Source: Tigriopus japonicus (taxonomy: Eukaryota; Arthropoda; Copepoda; Harpacticoida; Harpacticidae). Taken from it: a stretch of 64,000 bases of DNA. Where the stretch lies: positions 7,548,789 to 7,612,788 of the forward strand of contig CM021318.1 in NCBI GenBank assembly GCA_010645155.1. The letters run 5' to 3'. The notes beneath the pieces were generated by a model that was given only the letters and a program-made list of their open reading frames with translations, did no database searches and was not told the DNA's origin. Shown piece by piece: positions 37,946-49,375 of this stretch; within the stretch, counting starts at the first letter, position 1, and every line of letters begins with the position of its first letter. Position numbers and translations under genes: made by a program.

Positions 37946-38049
37946 TTCAAATTGGAGTTCGCAATCAGGCTCTTTGTACGTTTTAGCCGTTTGTTTTTAT
38001 TGGATAGTTTATTGCGACAAATTATTTTCATTACGGCTACAAAAATACG

Positions 38050-38595
38050 TCATGTGATAAGAGTGATGGTGTGATCTCCACAGATTGAACAGATACAGGT
38101 ATCTGATGAACTGGAATGGAACTCTGTTTTTGTGCATGTCAGATAGTGATCAGTGTCAAAAATTTCTTTGAAGATGCGCCTTCGTTGGTTAGGGTTAGTT
38201 GGAATGTTCGAAATAATACGGCTTCTCCCAAAGCTGGAGGGAATCAAAGGGATAAAATCCAAAATTGGAGGTTCAGGAAAGGTGTCAAAAAGAGTGAAAA
38301 GAATTCCTGTGTATCCGGGGCCAAGGCTAATGCTTGATGTCCGGTGTGGGGCAAGTTGTTTTAACCAAGTTTCTAGTGTTGTGGTGGAGGTTAAAAAATG
38401 AGTTATTGCATTGTTAGAAATGTATGGAATTCCAAGGTATCGTTTTAGAAATTTTGTAAGAATGGCGTTGGTTGAATTCCACATTTTCTGTGATATGGCT
38501 CCACAGATCCATACACAGGCAGAGCATATTCAAATATCGGAAGAATGTATGTTTGAAAAACCTGCATAAATAATATGAAAGGGAGGAGGCGTAAG
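38050..38595 (-). pseudogene. second non-LTR retrotransposon fragment (RT thumb and C-terminal region)
   Basis: From about 38595 downward the minus strand reads MQVFQTYILPIFEYALPVYGSV, the typical LINE post-palm motif (YILP-FEYA-P-YG). After a frameshift it continues in a 144-codon frame with KMWNSTNAILTKFLKRYLGIPYISNNAITHFL and a terminal Cys-rich segment CICSICGDH. Because transcription of this strand runs from high to low coordinates, this C-terminal part lies 5' of the palm fragment at 37689-37945. The two cannot be one intact element and are best read as separate insertions or a rearranged copy. Confidence 0.65.
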
Positions 38596-39485
38596 TTTAA
38601 ACTGGGGAAAAGAAATCCAATTCGAGCACGAGCCTTGATTTTACTGTCATGCCTAATTTTACGAATAAGGACCCGTGTTCTCAGTTTGTACTTTATGTGC
38701 CAAATCTCAGCTATTTATCCCATCACGATCGAACGAGGACAGGCGGGACCTGTCTCGTAACTGAGTTGAAACTCTCTTACTTGATGTATATTTTTCTCGA
38801 CAGTTATGCAATTGAACTTCACCGAGTTGATTTTGAAAATCTGAAGGAAAACGACTTCAGATTCAGTCTTGATCGAGTCCAACTTTTGCACATCAAGCAG
38901 GGCTTGAAGTCATATTTGACTTAGAATCGAGAGTACAGGCCTAAATTTACACACATAGCCAAACTGATTGGCTTCATCATTTTGACAAACGAAAATGCAA
39001 AAAGCTTGATGTTCATTCAACTTGACTTACATATTTTGGAGATCTTTAAATTCCCATACCTCGTATTCCATAATACGAGTATGAAAATGAAACGAGAGAT
39101 TGTAGGTAGGCACGCTAAACTGATTCAAGGATTTCTAGAGTTTACAACTTATAGATGCCCTTGACCGACTCAAGAATGTTTTCTTAAATAAAATTGACAT
39201 TATATTGCTTTATGGCATGAGCAATGGTTTCCAAGTTGGAACAAATTCATAACAATTGAAAACCTCATAAGTCAAAAGAGTATGTTACTACGTTCACAAG
39301 GTTTGAGCGCAGTCGTCTTTCCACTTTGTTCTCGCCAAAAAAGGGTCTTTCCTTGGTCTTGGTATTGCCCTACTCAACAAATGAACTGAATGACATTTCA
39401 ACCAAGAAACTTTGAAGGTCTTTGAAGTCTTTTCATGCCCCCTACCTCGAATCAAATAAGGCTTCTGAATCCTTCCTTAGATTTG

Positions 39486-39912
39486 CTTCAACCAAGAAGC
39501 ACAGAAATCATGGAGTGGGAGCTAGCAATGAGAATTATGATTTCCAGCAGAAACAAACCATTTGCGTTCTTCTGCAAATGAGACCTGGCTTGCATTAAGA
39601 AGAACACGTATTTCAAATTTCAGCCCAATCGAATGCCGGAATAAAAAGTTACGCATTTTCAAACTTATGTACTGATGAGAGCATAGAATGAATGAACTGA
39701 GTTCTTTCATTCTCGTTAGGATTTGCACTGAGCTTTGAGAGAGCATAACTTTTAACTCCGACGTTCGATTGAGCTGAAAATTAAAGTACGTAGTCTACTC
39801 GACAAAAGAACGGTCTCATTTGCAGAATAGCATTATTGACTCGTTTCTACTGGAAATCATAATTCTCAGAGCTAGCCTCCGACTCCATGATTCCAGTGCT
39901 TCTTGCTTCAAC
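39486..39912 (-). mobile_element. fold-back MITE, family A, copy 2 (opposite orientation)
   Basis: The element is 39493-39905 (413 bp) with termini CAAGAAGCAC and GTGCTTCTTG and a 7-bp target duplication CTTCAAC (39486-39492 and 39906-39912). Its left arm matches the reverse complement of the right arm of copy 1 (both contain GACCTGGCTTGCATT and AATCGAATGCCGGA), so it is inserted in the opposite orientation. The centre (GAATGAATGAACT...AGTTCTTTCATTC) lacks the long perfect 13-bp stem of copy 1. A minus-strand frame within it is a repeat shadow. Confidence 0.88.
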
Positions 39913-40169
39913 TCTTCACCCTGCGTCAATCAGGTCTCAACCTGGATTGATCATTTCTTTGACAACGTTTAACACGGTTTTGAGGTACTGATATTTCCTA
40001 TCGGAACCTTTTTGTTTCCTAAAAGCTGCAATTAAGGAATAATAAACTTTAAAATGTTCCACAACCAGCTGGATGTTTGTACCAGATCACTAGTGCTAAT
40101 AAAAGTATTCTATTGAATACTTATTTTCCTTTTTTTGCAATATTTGGGCATTTTTGGCAGATTCTAGGT

Positions 40170-40850
40170 ATTTGGGAATTTTCCTCCTTAATGGCAGATG
40201 CCGGGGGAGGTTTGAGTGATCTCTTCAAAAATCTTATCCTAAGCGGATGAAAGAAGAGAAAAGGCTTGTTCGACAACGTAAGAATTTGGTCAGTGCAAGG
40301 GTTTTCGCATTTTACACACCGCCTTTATGACTTAGACGCTATGAAAAATGTCAAATAACGAGTTTGGACATATTGACTCTCTGTTTTGCAAGAATATGCA
40401 AAATTTAGTCTTTTAATCAAAAAGACTCAGGTAATAAATTAGGCCTTTGCTGTTGAAGAGAAACAGGGAAAAAACACTCAGTTATGCATTTTGTTTGGTA
40501 CCTTGATGGTATTGGAGTTTGACGATACAAATCAGTGCTTGTAACATCACTTACACTTGTAGTTACTCAAAAACAGTGGCCGTTTGTTGTGAATTTTCTC
40601 ATGCAAGAACGAGCAAATAAAAAGTGCATATTTTTCCAAAATCCTAACCAAACTTGCAATTCGACAATTTTCATAGCATCTAACTCATAAGGGCGGTCTG
40701 TAAAATGCAAAAACCCTTAAACTGACCAAATTCTCACGAGCCACCCATTGTTGCCGAACAGGCCTTTTCTCTTCTTTCATTCGCCCGCAATAAGATTTTT
40801 AAAGAGATCACTCAAACCTCTTCCTGCATCTCTAATTACCGGAAAATTAC
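40170..40850. mobile_element. large fold-back element with about 190-bp arms
   Basis: The left arm (about 40170-40365) contains GGAGGTTTGAGTGATCTCTT, GATGAAAGAAGAGAAAAGGC, GAATTTGGTCAGT, TTTTGCATTTTACA and GACGCTATGAAAA. The right arm (about 40670-40850) carries the reverse complement of each block in mirrored order. The intervening 300 bp does not pair and encodes nothing recognised. Arm divergence indicates age. No target-site duplication could be fixed at the decayed outer ends. Superfamily unknown. Confidence 0.75.
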
Positions 40851-43800
40851 CGTTTTTCATTTAATCGTTTGAAAAACGTGTATACTTTTCGTACATTCCT
40901 TGAATTTTTTTAACAACGTATGTTTTTGTTGAAAAATATATAATTTTGATAATCTTTTCTCAAACTCAGGAAAAGCTAGAATGTCACATTTTTATTCCCT
41001 TTTTGCAACTTTTTAAGACTTATGATCTTAAAAATAACACCTTATAATCACACAAAATTGAAATATTTTGGTGTATTTTGGATATTCGAATGCGAAATAA
41101 GCTTTTGGTCGGTTTTGCCTTGTTAAATATTTTGACGGTTTTGCCATAACAGAACTCATTTTTTTAGAAAATTGCAGCTCCTGCTACAAACAACCCAGAA
41201 TTTGGGAGTTGAATGATTTACCAAATATCGGACAACAAAATGTCTATAAAAACACAAAATACGAAGACTCAAGAAGAATTTATTTTCATTCTCTAGTGTT
41301 GGGTTTAAAAGTATACCATTTTTAACCTACATTTATATGATCGCAATGTCCTTTTTAAACTTTGGGAATTGTCAAAAAAAAATGAAGTAAGTAGCAAAAT
41401 TTTTCTCAAATAATGCTTTCAAATTTAAATGTATATGAATATACATTTATAGAACTTGTACTACAATAGAAGAATACTTTCTTAAATATTTTGATGGTAT
41501 TTGCTTAAATAGTATTGAAATATTTGGCCTTCAAAATCAAATATTTTCGGCCGCTCTACAGATCACATACATAATAAGATGACAATGTTTATTTATTAGG
41601 TAGAAGGCCTCTTTCCATTGTTAAGAATACTCGTTACGTTTTGAATCTGTTTTTGTGGAAAACCCCTTTTTTAAACCCACTCGAATACCTATTCGACCCG
41701 AAAATCAAGTTTGAACCTAAAGAGTTCTCAAAAGCATATAAGTTAATATCAATTTGTTCTCCATCACAAAGCCCAGCAATCTTTTGCCTGACGGACACAA
41801 TGGACGTGATCCTCTGATGAGATCTCAAGAGCGGACTTGAGGCTTTGAACTCTGCCATCTTTTCCATCCTTGATAGAAATCACAACAAAGTCCATAAAGG
41901 TAAAGTTTAGAGAGGATGAAGGCCATTAGTCTGCTGTAGGACGATTTCGAAATGTCCCTTTGAACTCAATCTGACCATAGATATTGATAGATACGACATG
42001 CTGGGCCAGTCCCGCTTATCGTTTTGTAGGCCACTTTTGAACCTGCCTTAAATGACATCAATAGACCACCTCTTATGTTTTCTGCACAACAAATGGATGG
42101 CAGCAAATTCAAAACAACAGTTTCAGATAAGACAAACCTTATCTTATTGATTGGACAGAAAACACGACAAGGTGTTGCTTGAACCAACCCTTCATAGTAT
42201 GTCAATTTTGCTCGAAAAATTTGGGTTGATTTAGGTTGATTCATGCAAGCGTTTTTCAGCTATTGACCGGCAAAAAAAAAGAGTATCTCGCGTCTATCCA
42301 TATCTATGGATCTAACCATGTCAGCTTGCAGTGTGACTGTCGTGTTGAAAATAGAAAGATTGCTGAATGTGGGGTCCAAAGATGAAGTTGGAACTGAAGT
42401 TTTGAAAACATGGTGTGTTGTTATGTTAAACTGATCTTCTTTGTCTTGTCAGAAGTACGTTTTCGGCAAACTTTCCTAACAGGATCATCAAAAATCAACC
42501 TTTCTTGACAAGGTTTAGTAATATAAAGGAATCACTTGGAAAAAAGACTCCTGCCAAGTCTGGAACTCACATTGGAATGCCTTTCGAACTGTTCCATTTG
42601 TCAAAAATGAGCTCAACTCGAGAATTAATGGCTGACTTCTCGCCCTTTGCCCAGTGAATTATGGAACAGGGTGAGCTAATAAAGACCAAATTGTTGTACA
42701 ACAAGCAAACCAACTTTTAAGGTCTACGTTCATAAAAAAGCCACCTACACGTAGCTTTTTTGCACCAACATGGTTTAGAAACACTTCCACGGTCATTAGA
42801 GCCTAAAAGCACATCAGATTGTGTAGATTGGTGATGGATCTTGACCTGTATTTTTGGCCTAGTGTTGCCATTTTGGTCATTGGTCCAGTTCTTGGGCCAG
42901 AAAGCTTATCCCAGTCTGACATTCGAAAAATAAAGGAAACAAACTCCGAGTCAAAAATGGCAGCACTGGTTCGATTCCAATCACAAACAGTGTCGATAAG
43001 CATGGAAACCGAAATTTCTGGATCCACTGATTGTGGCAAACGCGTATTTCGAATTCTGGGCTAACCAATAAAATCATTAATCAAACAAGCTATCCAATAG
43101 GTAATTTAAGGCCTACACGCTTATTTTCTTGGTGATCGGCTGAACATTATGGAACAAGAAGTAATTTGAAGCATTGAGCAATGAAGGGTTTTTACAAACG
43201 AACAAGCGATTTTTCTCGCCCGCTTCTTCTCACTATCACGGTGACGATTACTAGTTTCCAAATAGTTATTTTCCGTGAAGTAAGTGCATGATTACACTGG
43301 AATTAATTAACTGAAATTCTTAAACTATCTGAAATGGGCAAATGGTTCTTAACAAGAACAAAAATCATTTTTTTTGAAAAGGAGTTGATTTAAAAAGAAG
43401 TTGAAGATTAATGCTACTACACTTTCGGGAATTTTTTTTGATCCAACACAAAATCAAACATCAATGGTCGTGGTTCAACGACAAGTTGGAGCTGATGAGC
43501 ACAAAATTTGATAATTAGTGGTCATGATGAAGCTTTTACCAACTCTGCAAAATGAGCTTGATTTTGGAAATTGCTACCGCGGCTGAAACGGGATTTTGTG
43601 TTTTTTTTTTGAAATCATGATTAGAATGCCAATTCATCGAAAAGGCTTGAATGATTGAATTTGATTAAACCCGGACTTTTTTGGTAAACGTGCCAGGAGA
43701 CCCGATTTACTCCGTTGCTGACTGTCCCTCCTGTAACTAGTCATTAGTTTGGTTTGTACTTGAATTGGCTCTCTTGTTGGAGTGGCGAATCATCTAATTA

Positions 43801-46134
43801 TTTTGTCAGCCTTCGGTGAGCAAGTTTGAGACGATTCTTTTTTTACGTGAGCTCCATCCAGAGTCAAACTAATGAGTTCCATCAACACGGTGGGCACGAA
43901 TATCCTCATGATGAACAAAAAGCAAGAATCAAGGAAAACTGAGTTGTATAAGAAAATCAATCAGAGTAAAAGTGTTATTGAGAAAATAACGAAGGGTTAA
44001 AAAATCTGGAATTTTTTGCAGCTTTTTTGCCTGTCTTGTGTTTTGCCACTCAAAATATGTAATCAGCAAATTTATTGGTAATACGGCTTATGCAATGAAT
44101 GGAGGTCTTTTTTTTGGGAGGGGGAAAGATTTGATCAATAATTGGAGTTTTCTTCTTATAATCCATATTTACATCTTAAGTTATTGTCAACTGCTTTTTT
44201 CTAAGGGTGAAATATTTTTATCCCTAAAAGAACAAGGATGGCCTACCGTGCGTTTTCCTTGTAGAGTGGTCAGCGCCTCTCTACGTAGCATTGCTTCTCC
44301 CTTCATTTCTTTCTTTTCTTTCTCGTTACAACCTCGCTCGATAGCAATTAGGCCGAGGGAAATAACTAGACGGCCCAAAGAGTACTTGTTGTTGACTATC
44401 CACTGATTAGTAATCGTGGAGTGAGGTAAGACCTACCCAGCCACAAATAGCTCAAGTCAGCATGAATGCGAAGCACACCCCAATTATGAAGCCTAATGAT
44501 TTGATGCGATAACTTGACAGCAATGATTATTCAACTATTCATGATCAGTGCTATCAAATTCAATTGAGATGTCAATTAGTCCTGATTGGGTCAAGGATAC
44601 CCTTAATATGATAAAAACTTTTGTTGGGGGTTAAAGCTCTGAAAATTATGCAGTCGAATCGCGTCCCAATTGTGCCCATATGGTTTTTATCCAGGAACTG
44701 GCGTGCCTGGAACAGGTATAAAAATTGGAGATTCTTTTCCAGTTTTACCTTAGCTACCAACATTCCTACGATGGCTTTTAAAGCCATCGTAGCAAGTGTT
44801 CCTAATCAATGTACGACAAAAGACAAAGAAACCAGGCTTTGGCAAATAAAGGCCAACTGATGCTCCAGTCTCCAAGCTTCATTCAAGGATGTGATCCTCT
44901 GCTTCAAAATTGATTGTAAAACTAAAAAGGAAAAGGAAAAAGTCAACAGACGTTTTAATCTACAAATTCATTCAAGAAACTCCCTAACTTGGCCATAAGT
45001 GTGCTCAATAATTTGTGCTTGAAGTAAGATTAAGACTTGATTCGCTCCAAACATAAGGCCTTAAAAGTGCGTACAATTCGACAACAAAAATCCCTTTCAT
45101 TTGCTGACTATCCACTAGCTGTAATTCTAGCCAAAAAGTGAAGTAAAGTCTTTTTTTACTTTTTTTTTACGGTTTTTTCTCGGTCCTAAGGGAAAGAACC
45201 CAAGTATTCTTTTGATGGGTGCACTAAAACTAATCAAACTTCACTTATTCATTTCGTTTTCGGGAATGGATAGGGAGTCCAGGCTTGGCAAAATATCTCT
45301 TTCTTTGGCTTGTTCTAAGCTTTCTGGCCATCAAATACCGGATATTTTAATGAATAATAGAAGTTTGATTAGCATTCTTGCTCTCATCAAATAAGCACTT
45401 CCCTTCTTTAAAAGCCTTAAAAAGACCGAGAAAAACGAGAAGAGGGAAGAGTATACTTTTGGGTTAGAATTACTGCTATTGGATAATAAGCAAGTTCTTT
45501 TAGCGAAGAATATTGTGAAATTTTCCTTGCACCAAGCTTGTGTGATTCTTGAAGTATGAGAGGGAGTCCTCATCTTCAATGTATACTTGGCTGTTGACCT
45601 TTAAGCCCAGAGGAATGACAATTAAGGAGTTTTCATACAATGAAAACGGTCATTTTGACGGTTCAGACTCCAAGGGTGAATATCTTTTCATCTGTGCAAA
45701 TGGCATCTGGGCGCGAACTTGCTCCACGGAAGGATTTATTTTTTCCCCGTGTCAATCTCTTTAACATTGTAACCACGGAAAGCGCTTACCTCTTTGTAAA
45801 TTTATTACAACTCATTATAAGATCACCCTCCTCAAGGAGGTCCTGGAGATATCGAGCTCTCTTGCCATGCCCGCTAAGCTCCTGTGAGGATTTCCCTTCA
45901 GCCTCTTTCCAAAAGTTTCGATGAGCTTGTTTGTACCTTTGGACAGGTTATTTTTTCTATGGCCGCTATTCCTAGGATTACCAACCTATTCTAGCTTATT
46001 CTAACCCAACCTAAGCATCTTTAACCAAACCTAGCCAAATTATTCAAGTCCTTTTCTTGCCCTTCGTGGCTTGCCAGAGATTGATCCGGTTTTCTCTAGC
46101 AAGAACCACTGAATATCTGAGGGACCATTTATTC
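40851..46134. other. gene-poor, AT-rich stretch
   Basis: The part from 40,860 to 41,600 is very AT-rich and simple in composition. No gene, tRNA-like box pair or delimited transposon was recognised. A near-perfect palindrome sits at 44766-44792. Short open frames have no motifs. Confidence 0.45.
44766..44792. repeat. 27-nt near-perfect palindrome
   Basis: CTACGATGGCTTTT at 44766 pairs with AAAGCCATCGTAG ending 44792, with almost no loop. Weaker pairing extends outward (AACATTC...AAGTGTT). It may be the centre of an old fold-back element or a cruciform-prone site; nothing indicates transcription. Confidence 0.6.
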
Positions 46135-46972
46135 AATAGCGCGGATCAAAAGAAAGTGGGTACAAAATAGAGCCAATCAAAATAGCACCAATCATAATAG
46201 AATGAATCTATAAAATTTCTTTCAGCTATGTATTTCGTGAGGTTAGAATGGACAATGTAGCTTTTAAGGATTTGAAAGGATTAAGGTTATATTTAAAGAC
46301 TGCTTTTAACCAGCCCTTGGCTTGTCTTAGGCTGGGGGTTTGCGGGTGGTCACCCTCTCTTATGTGTTACCGGTTTTGGGATGCTCGTGTTCGAGTAAGA
46401 CTAATAAAGGATTTACAATTAAGAACACTAGAAAATTTTCTTCGTGAAGGTCATTTTTCATAAAAAGAATAGAGCCAACTGTCTCAATTATCTCATCAAT
46501 GGCAATAGCCCCTTCATGCCCAAGGGCTTCAAAAGGAAAATGTGAAAAAATCAACTTCTGTTCTTTAACACCTTGGGATTTTGAAACTGTAAATTGAAAA
46601 AATATCAAAAATTGTACTATTTCTGATAGTCTTACAGCGTTTACACTATGGCTGCCGACCCTGTTTGTTTGGATTTTCTTTCATAAAAAGGAGCCTTGGT
46701 AAAAAAGCCTTTCCTTTTCCTTTTAGGGCTTTTTGAACTCCTTCAACATTGTTGGCTAATCGATTTGATTTGTCATTTATAAATTTCTCCTCAAGTTAAA
46801 ATTGAGGAATTGAACGAACGCTATTTTCGCTCTAATTCAATACACTCTCTTTTGACCTGGCTCTAATTTAAGTCACTCTCTTATGAAGCGGCTCTATTTT
46901 GAACCGGCACTAGTTTGATTCGCTCTATTTTGTACACACTCTCTTTTGATCCGCTCTAATTTCATAGGATCC
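46135..46972. mobile_element. inverted-repeat element with internal short-period subrepeats
   Basis: The left end (about 46137-46205) reads GCGGATCAAAAGAAAGTG, then TACAAAATAGAGCCAATCAAA. The right end (about 46840-46970), on the other strand, reads GCGGATCAAAAGAGAGTG, then TACAAAATAGAGCGAATCAAA, giving inverted termini. The right end additionally contains three or four degenerate copies of a unit built from TAGAGC and TCAAAAGAGAGTG spaced about 20-25 bp apart. Such subterminal repeats are typical of transposase-binding regions. The 630-bp interior has no recognised protein, and no target duplication was found. Confidence 0.6.
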
Positions 46973-46984
46973 CATTTCTGAACT

Positions 46985-47172
46985 GGGAGGTTAACGAAAA
47001 GGATTATGATTTCCAGTAGGATCAAATCAATTACGTTCTTCTGTAAATGAGACCTTGCCCATGTTGATTAGAATACGTATTTCAATTTTCAACTCAATCT
47101 AACGTCTGAGTCAAAAGTTATGCTGTCTTTAAGTTCTGTTCAAATCCTAACGATAATGAATGAACTAGCACA
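46985..47172 (+). mobile_element. half copy of fold-back MITE family A
   Basis: Starting near GGGAGGTTAACGAAAAGGATTATG, this segment follows the left arm of copy 1 (TTACGTTCTTCTG, AATGAGACCTTG, AATACGTATTTCAATTTTC, TTCAAATCCTAACGA, AATGAATGAACTAGC) and ends exactly where copy 1 has its hairpin centre. Only one arm is present, so it is a truncated, same-orientation relative of copy 1. Confidence 0.78.
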
Positions 47173-47204
47173 CAATTTTACGCCAAACAACATCACACCC
47201 TGGC

Positions 47205-47518
47205 GTACACGGTAGTGATGTGACTTGGGCGCTTGGGCAAGCTTTTTTTCGTGACATCGTACACCGGGGTCGCCAATTTACCTTTAGTGAAATGATATTC
47301 CCTTCTGCCTACCTATCTTCATAAACCGGTTTTTCATTAAGAAGCACAGAAACGCGCCCCTGACTTTTGTAACTTTGGATCAGGGTTGCAAATTTACCTC
47401 AAATTTGTGTTTGCTTGAGTTGGTTAGCAAAGCACAAAATCTCACTTAGGCGACCCTACCTTGCAACCTCCCGTGAAAAATCTTGCCCAAGCCCAGATTT
47501 CACATCACTAGTACACGG
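47205..47518 (+). mobile_element. hAT-like MITE, family B, copy 1
   Basis: The element is 47213-47510 (298 bp) with perfect 11-bp terminal inverted repeats TAGTGATGTGA / TCACATCACTA and a perfect 8-bp target duplication GTACACGG (47205-47212 and 47511-47518). The pairing of ends continues (GGGCTTGGGCAAG blocks). The 8-bp duplication and TAGTG-type ends are hAT hallmarks. It is non-coding. The second copy is at 55074-55343 in the opposite orientation. It lies 40 bp from the truncated family A copy. Confidence 0.9.
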
Positions 47519-48244
47519 TAGAGACGCTAGTACTAGGTCCTGTTGAAAAAGGCGGGAATGTTTAAAGTGTTCAAATGGTAGAAGGAACAACCCATTTTAA
47601 GTGGTCTACCTTTTAGAATCAAATGAATTTCAATAACCAAAAGAAAACAGTAGAAAAAAAGAAGGAACAGGTCCCAAAACCAGGGAAGATCGCAAACAGC
47701 ATTGAACACTCGGGTAAAAACCTTGAATAAAACTAAGACAATAATTCCTATGAAATCGCAATGATTTTTTGAAATTTCATTTCCGTGTTGAAAACTCGAT
47801 TTGAAAAATAGCACATTTTGCCAAACTTTCACCTTGCGTGTCGAATTGGCGGTCAAAAAATAATGATTTCCCCCATGATTCAATTTCGTACTCTACTTAC
47901 GCCTTTGAAGTCTCTGGAACAGAAAGGCTGGAATCTTATGGGAACTAAGAGACAAAAGTTGAATGGATATTGTGACAACTTTTTTGGACTCGTCATGCCC
48001 ATCAAACCTAAAGTATACCTCATTCTCATATAACTTTCGTCTATGTGAGAAAGTTTCAAGATTTGGAAACCTGCTGACACGAAGGAAACACGTCTTCAAG
48101 AGCCAAATTTGTACCCTGCCAAAAATTGTTGAATTCACTTTCGTCCAATTTACTTATATTCTAGGATTCACCATTTTGCAATCGAAACACTTCTGTTGAA
48201 AAAGATGTGGGAAAAAGGATAATGGAATATTGCCTTGAAAGCTT

Positions 48245-48312
48245 TACCTTCCATTTTACTTTGGTGTTGATGATTTTGTACCTTCCATTTTACTTTGGTG
48301 TTGATGATTTTG
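48245..48312. repeat. exact 34-bp tandem duplication
   Basis: The unit beginning TACCTTCCATTTTACTTTGG occupies 48245-48278 and is repeated directly at 48279-48312 with no visible difference. This is a recent duplication or an assembly artefact; it is not inside any supported gene. Confidence 0.9.
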
Positions 48313-49015
48313 ATACTTTTTGTGAACTAAAATCCCGGGAGAAATATTAGCATCACGTTAGACATGGTCCTGACTTTCTAGTCGCTTGGCTAATTTACGA
48401 GAGATTCCTTCCCTTAAGGCGTTATATTACATTTAGTAAAATTACTTCTCGGAGTAAGCTTTGAACAATTTCCTAGGAAATGATTTCAAGTGAGAAACTA
48501 TCTTTTTCCTCAGCTTCAAACAAAGCAAACGGGAACAATCCTGTCAAGGAGTTAAGATGGATCGTCTTGCGGGAAAAATGAGGGGAGCAAACTCAAACTT
48601 GGCAAAAGTGTTTAGAGAAAAATGATGCTCCTAGGACAACGCATTTGAAATCTTTGTTATCGAGAAATTCATGCATTTTGTCGAAGAACCATTTGAAACT
48701 CTCCATTGATTTCAGAGCCACCCTTTAATAAACTCTTTTACTTGATTGGGGAAATTTCTTGTGAAAGCTTCAACTTCGATACCACAAGGTTAACCACGCG
48801 TGACAAGCTCTCCAAAAAGGATTTCTCATGAAGATTGCCGAGATATTTCAAATTTCAACACAAAACCATTAGGATTTCTCTAAATAAACATCAATCAGAA
48901 AGCTGGTTACTATTTGAAGATGTTACTTACTTCACTGTTTGTAGAATCAATATCCATAACTCGCAAAAAAAAAAGTACGATGGGGAAGTTTGCACATGAG
49001 TGGGCACTGTAGCCC

Positions 49016-49230
49016 CATGCATAGAAATCTACACTATCGCATAGACATCTAAATAATACGATTAAGTCAGAGGTTTATGACTGCTGGATGTCTTATGACC
49101 GACCACTTGATAGGCAAAACAGTACAGGAAACTGGTTTGTGATTGATTCCGAGGAGACCATTCATTGTACTGTTTTACCAATCAAGCCGTCGGTCGTAAG
49201 ATATCAAACATCTAGATATCTATGCTCCAT
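49016..49230. mobile_element. small fold-back element
   Basis: GCATAGACATCT (49039-49050) and AGATATCTATGC (49214-49225) form outer inverted ends. A longer inner stem pairs TCTTATGACCGACCACTTGA and GGCAAAACAGTACA (about 49090-49126) with TGTACTGTTTTACC and the complementary GTCGGTCGTAAGA block (about 49166-49201). The loop is about 40 nt. No target duplication was identified and no protein is encoded. Confidence 0.65.
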
Positions 49231-49375
49231 GACAAGAAAAAGAAATTGAAGCATCCAAATGGGCATGAAAAATGCTAACTGAAAAAAACTTGTTGCTCAA
49301 AAGCAAGTCATGGCTCCATATGGTAGGAGACTTATGGAGCAATAAACTTGTCATTCAAATATTTCTTTATTAGCA

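Noticed and set aside
44240..44300. tRNA A-box-like string GAGTGGTCAGCGCCTC, possible tRNA gene or SINE head
   Set aside because: No B box (GGTTCGANTCC), anticodon stem or acceptor stem could be paired around it on either strand.
45980..46040. AACCTAA-like words resembling arthropod telomere repeat
   Set aside because: Only a few irregular copies, not a tandem array.
47533..48138. minus-strand frames of 81 and 116 codons separated by a GTAAGT donor-like site, the second with hydrophobic segments
   Set aside because: No matching acceptor, no family motif, and frames of this length are expected by chance in AT-rich sequence. It could be a decayed membrane-protein gene but cannot be supported.
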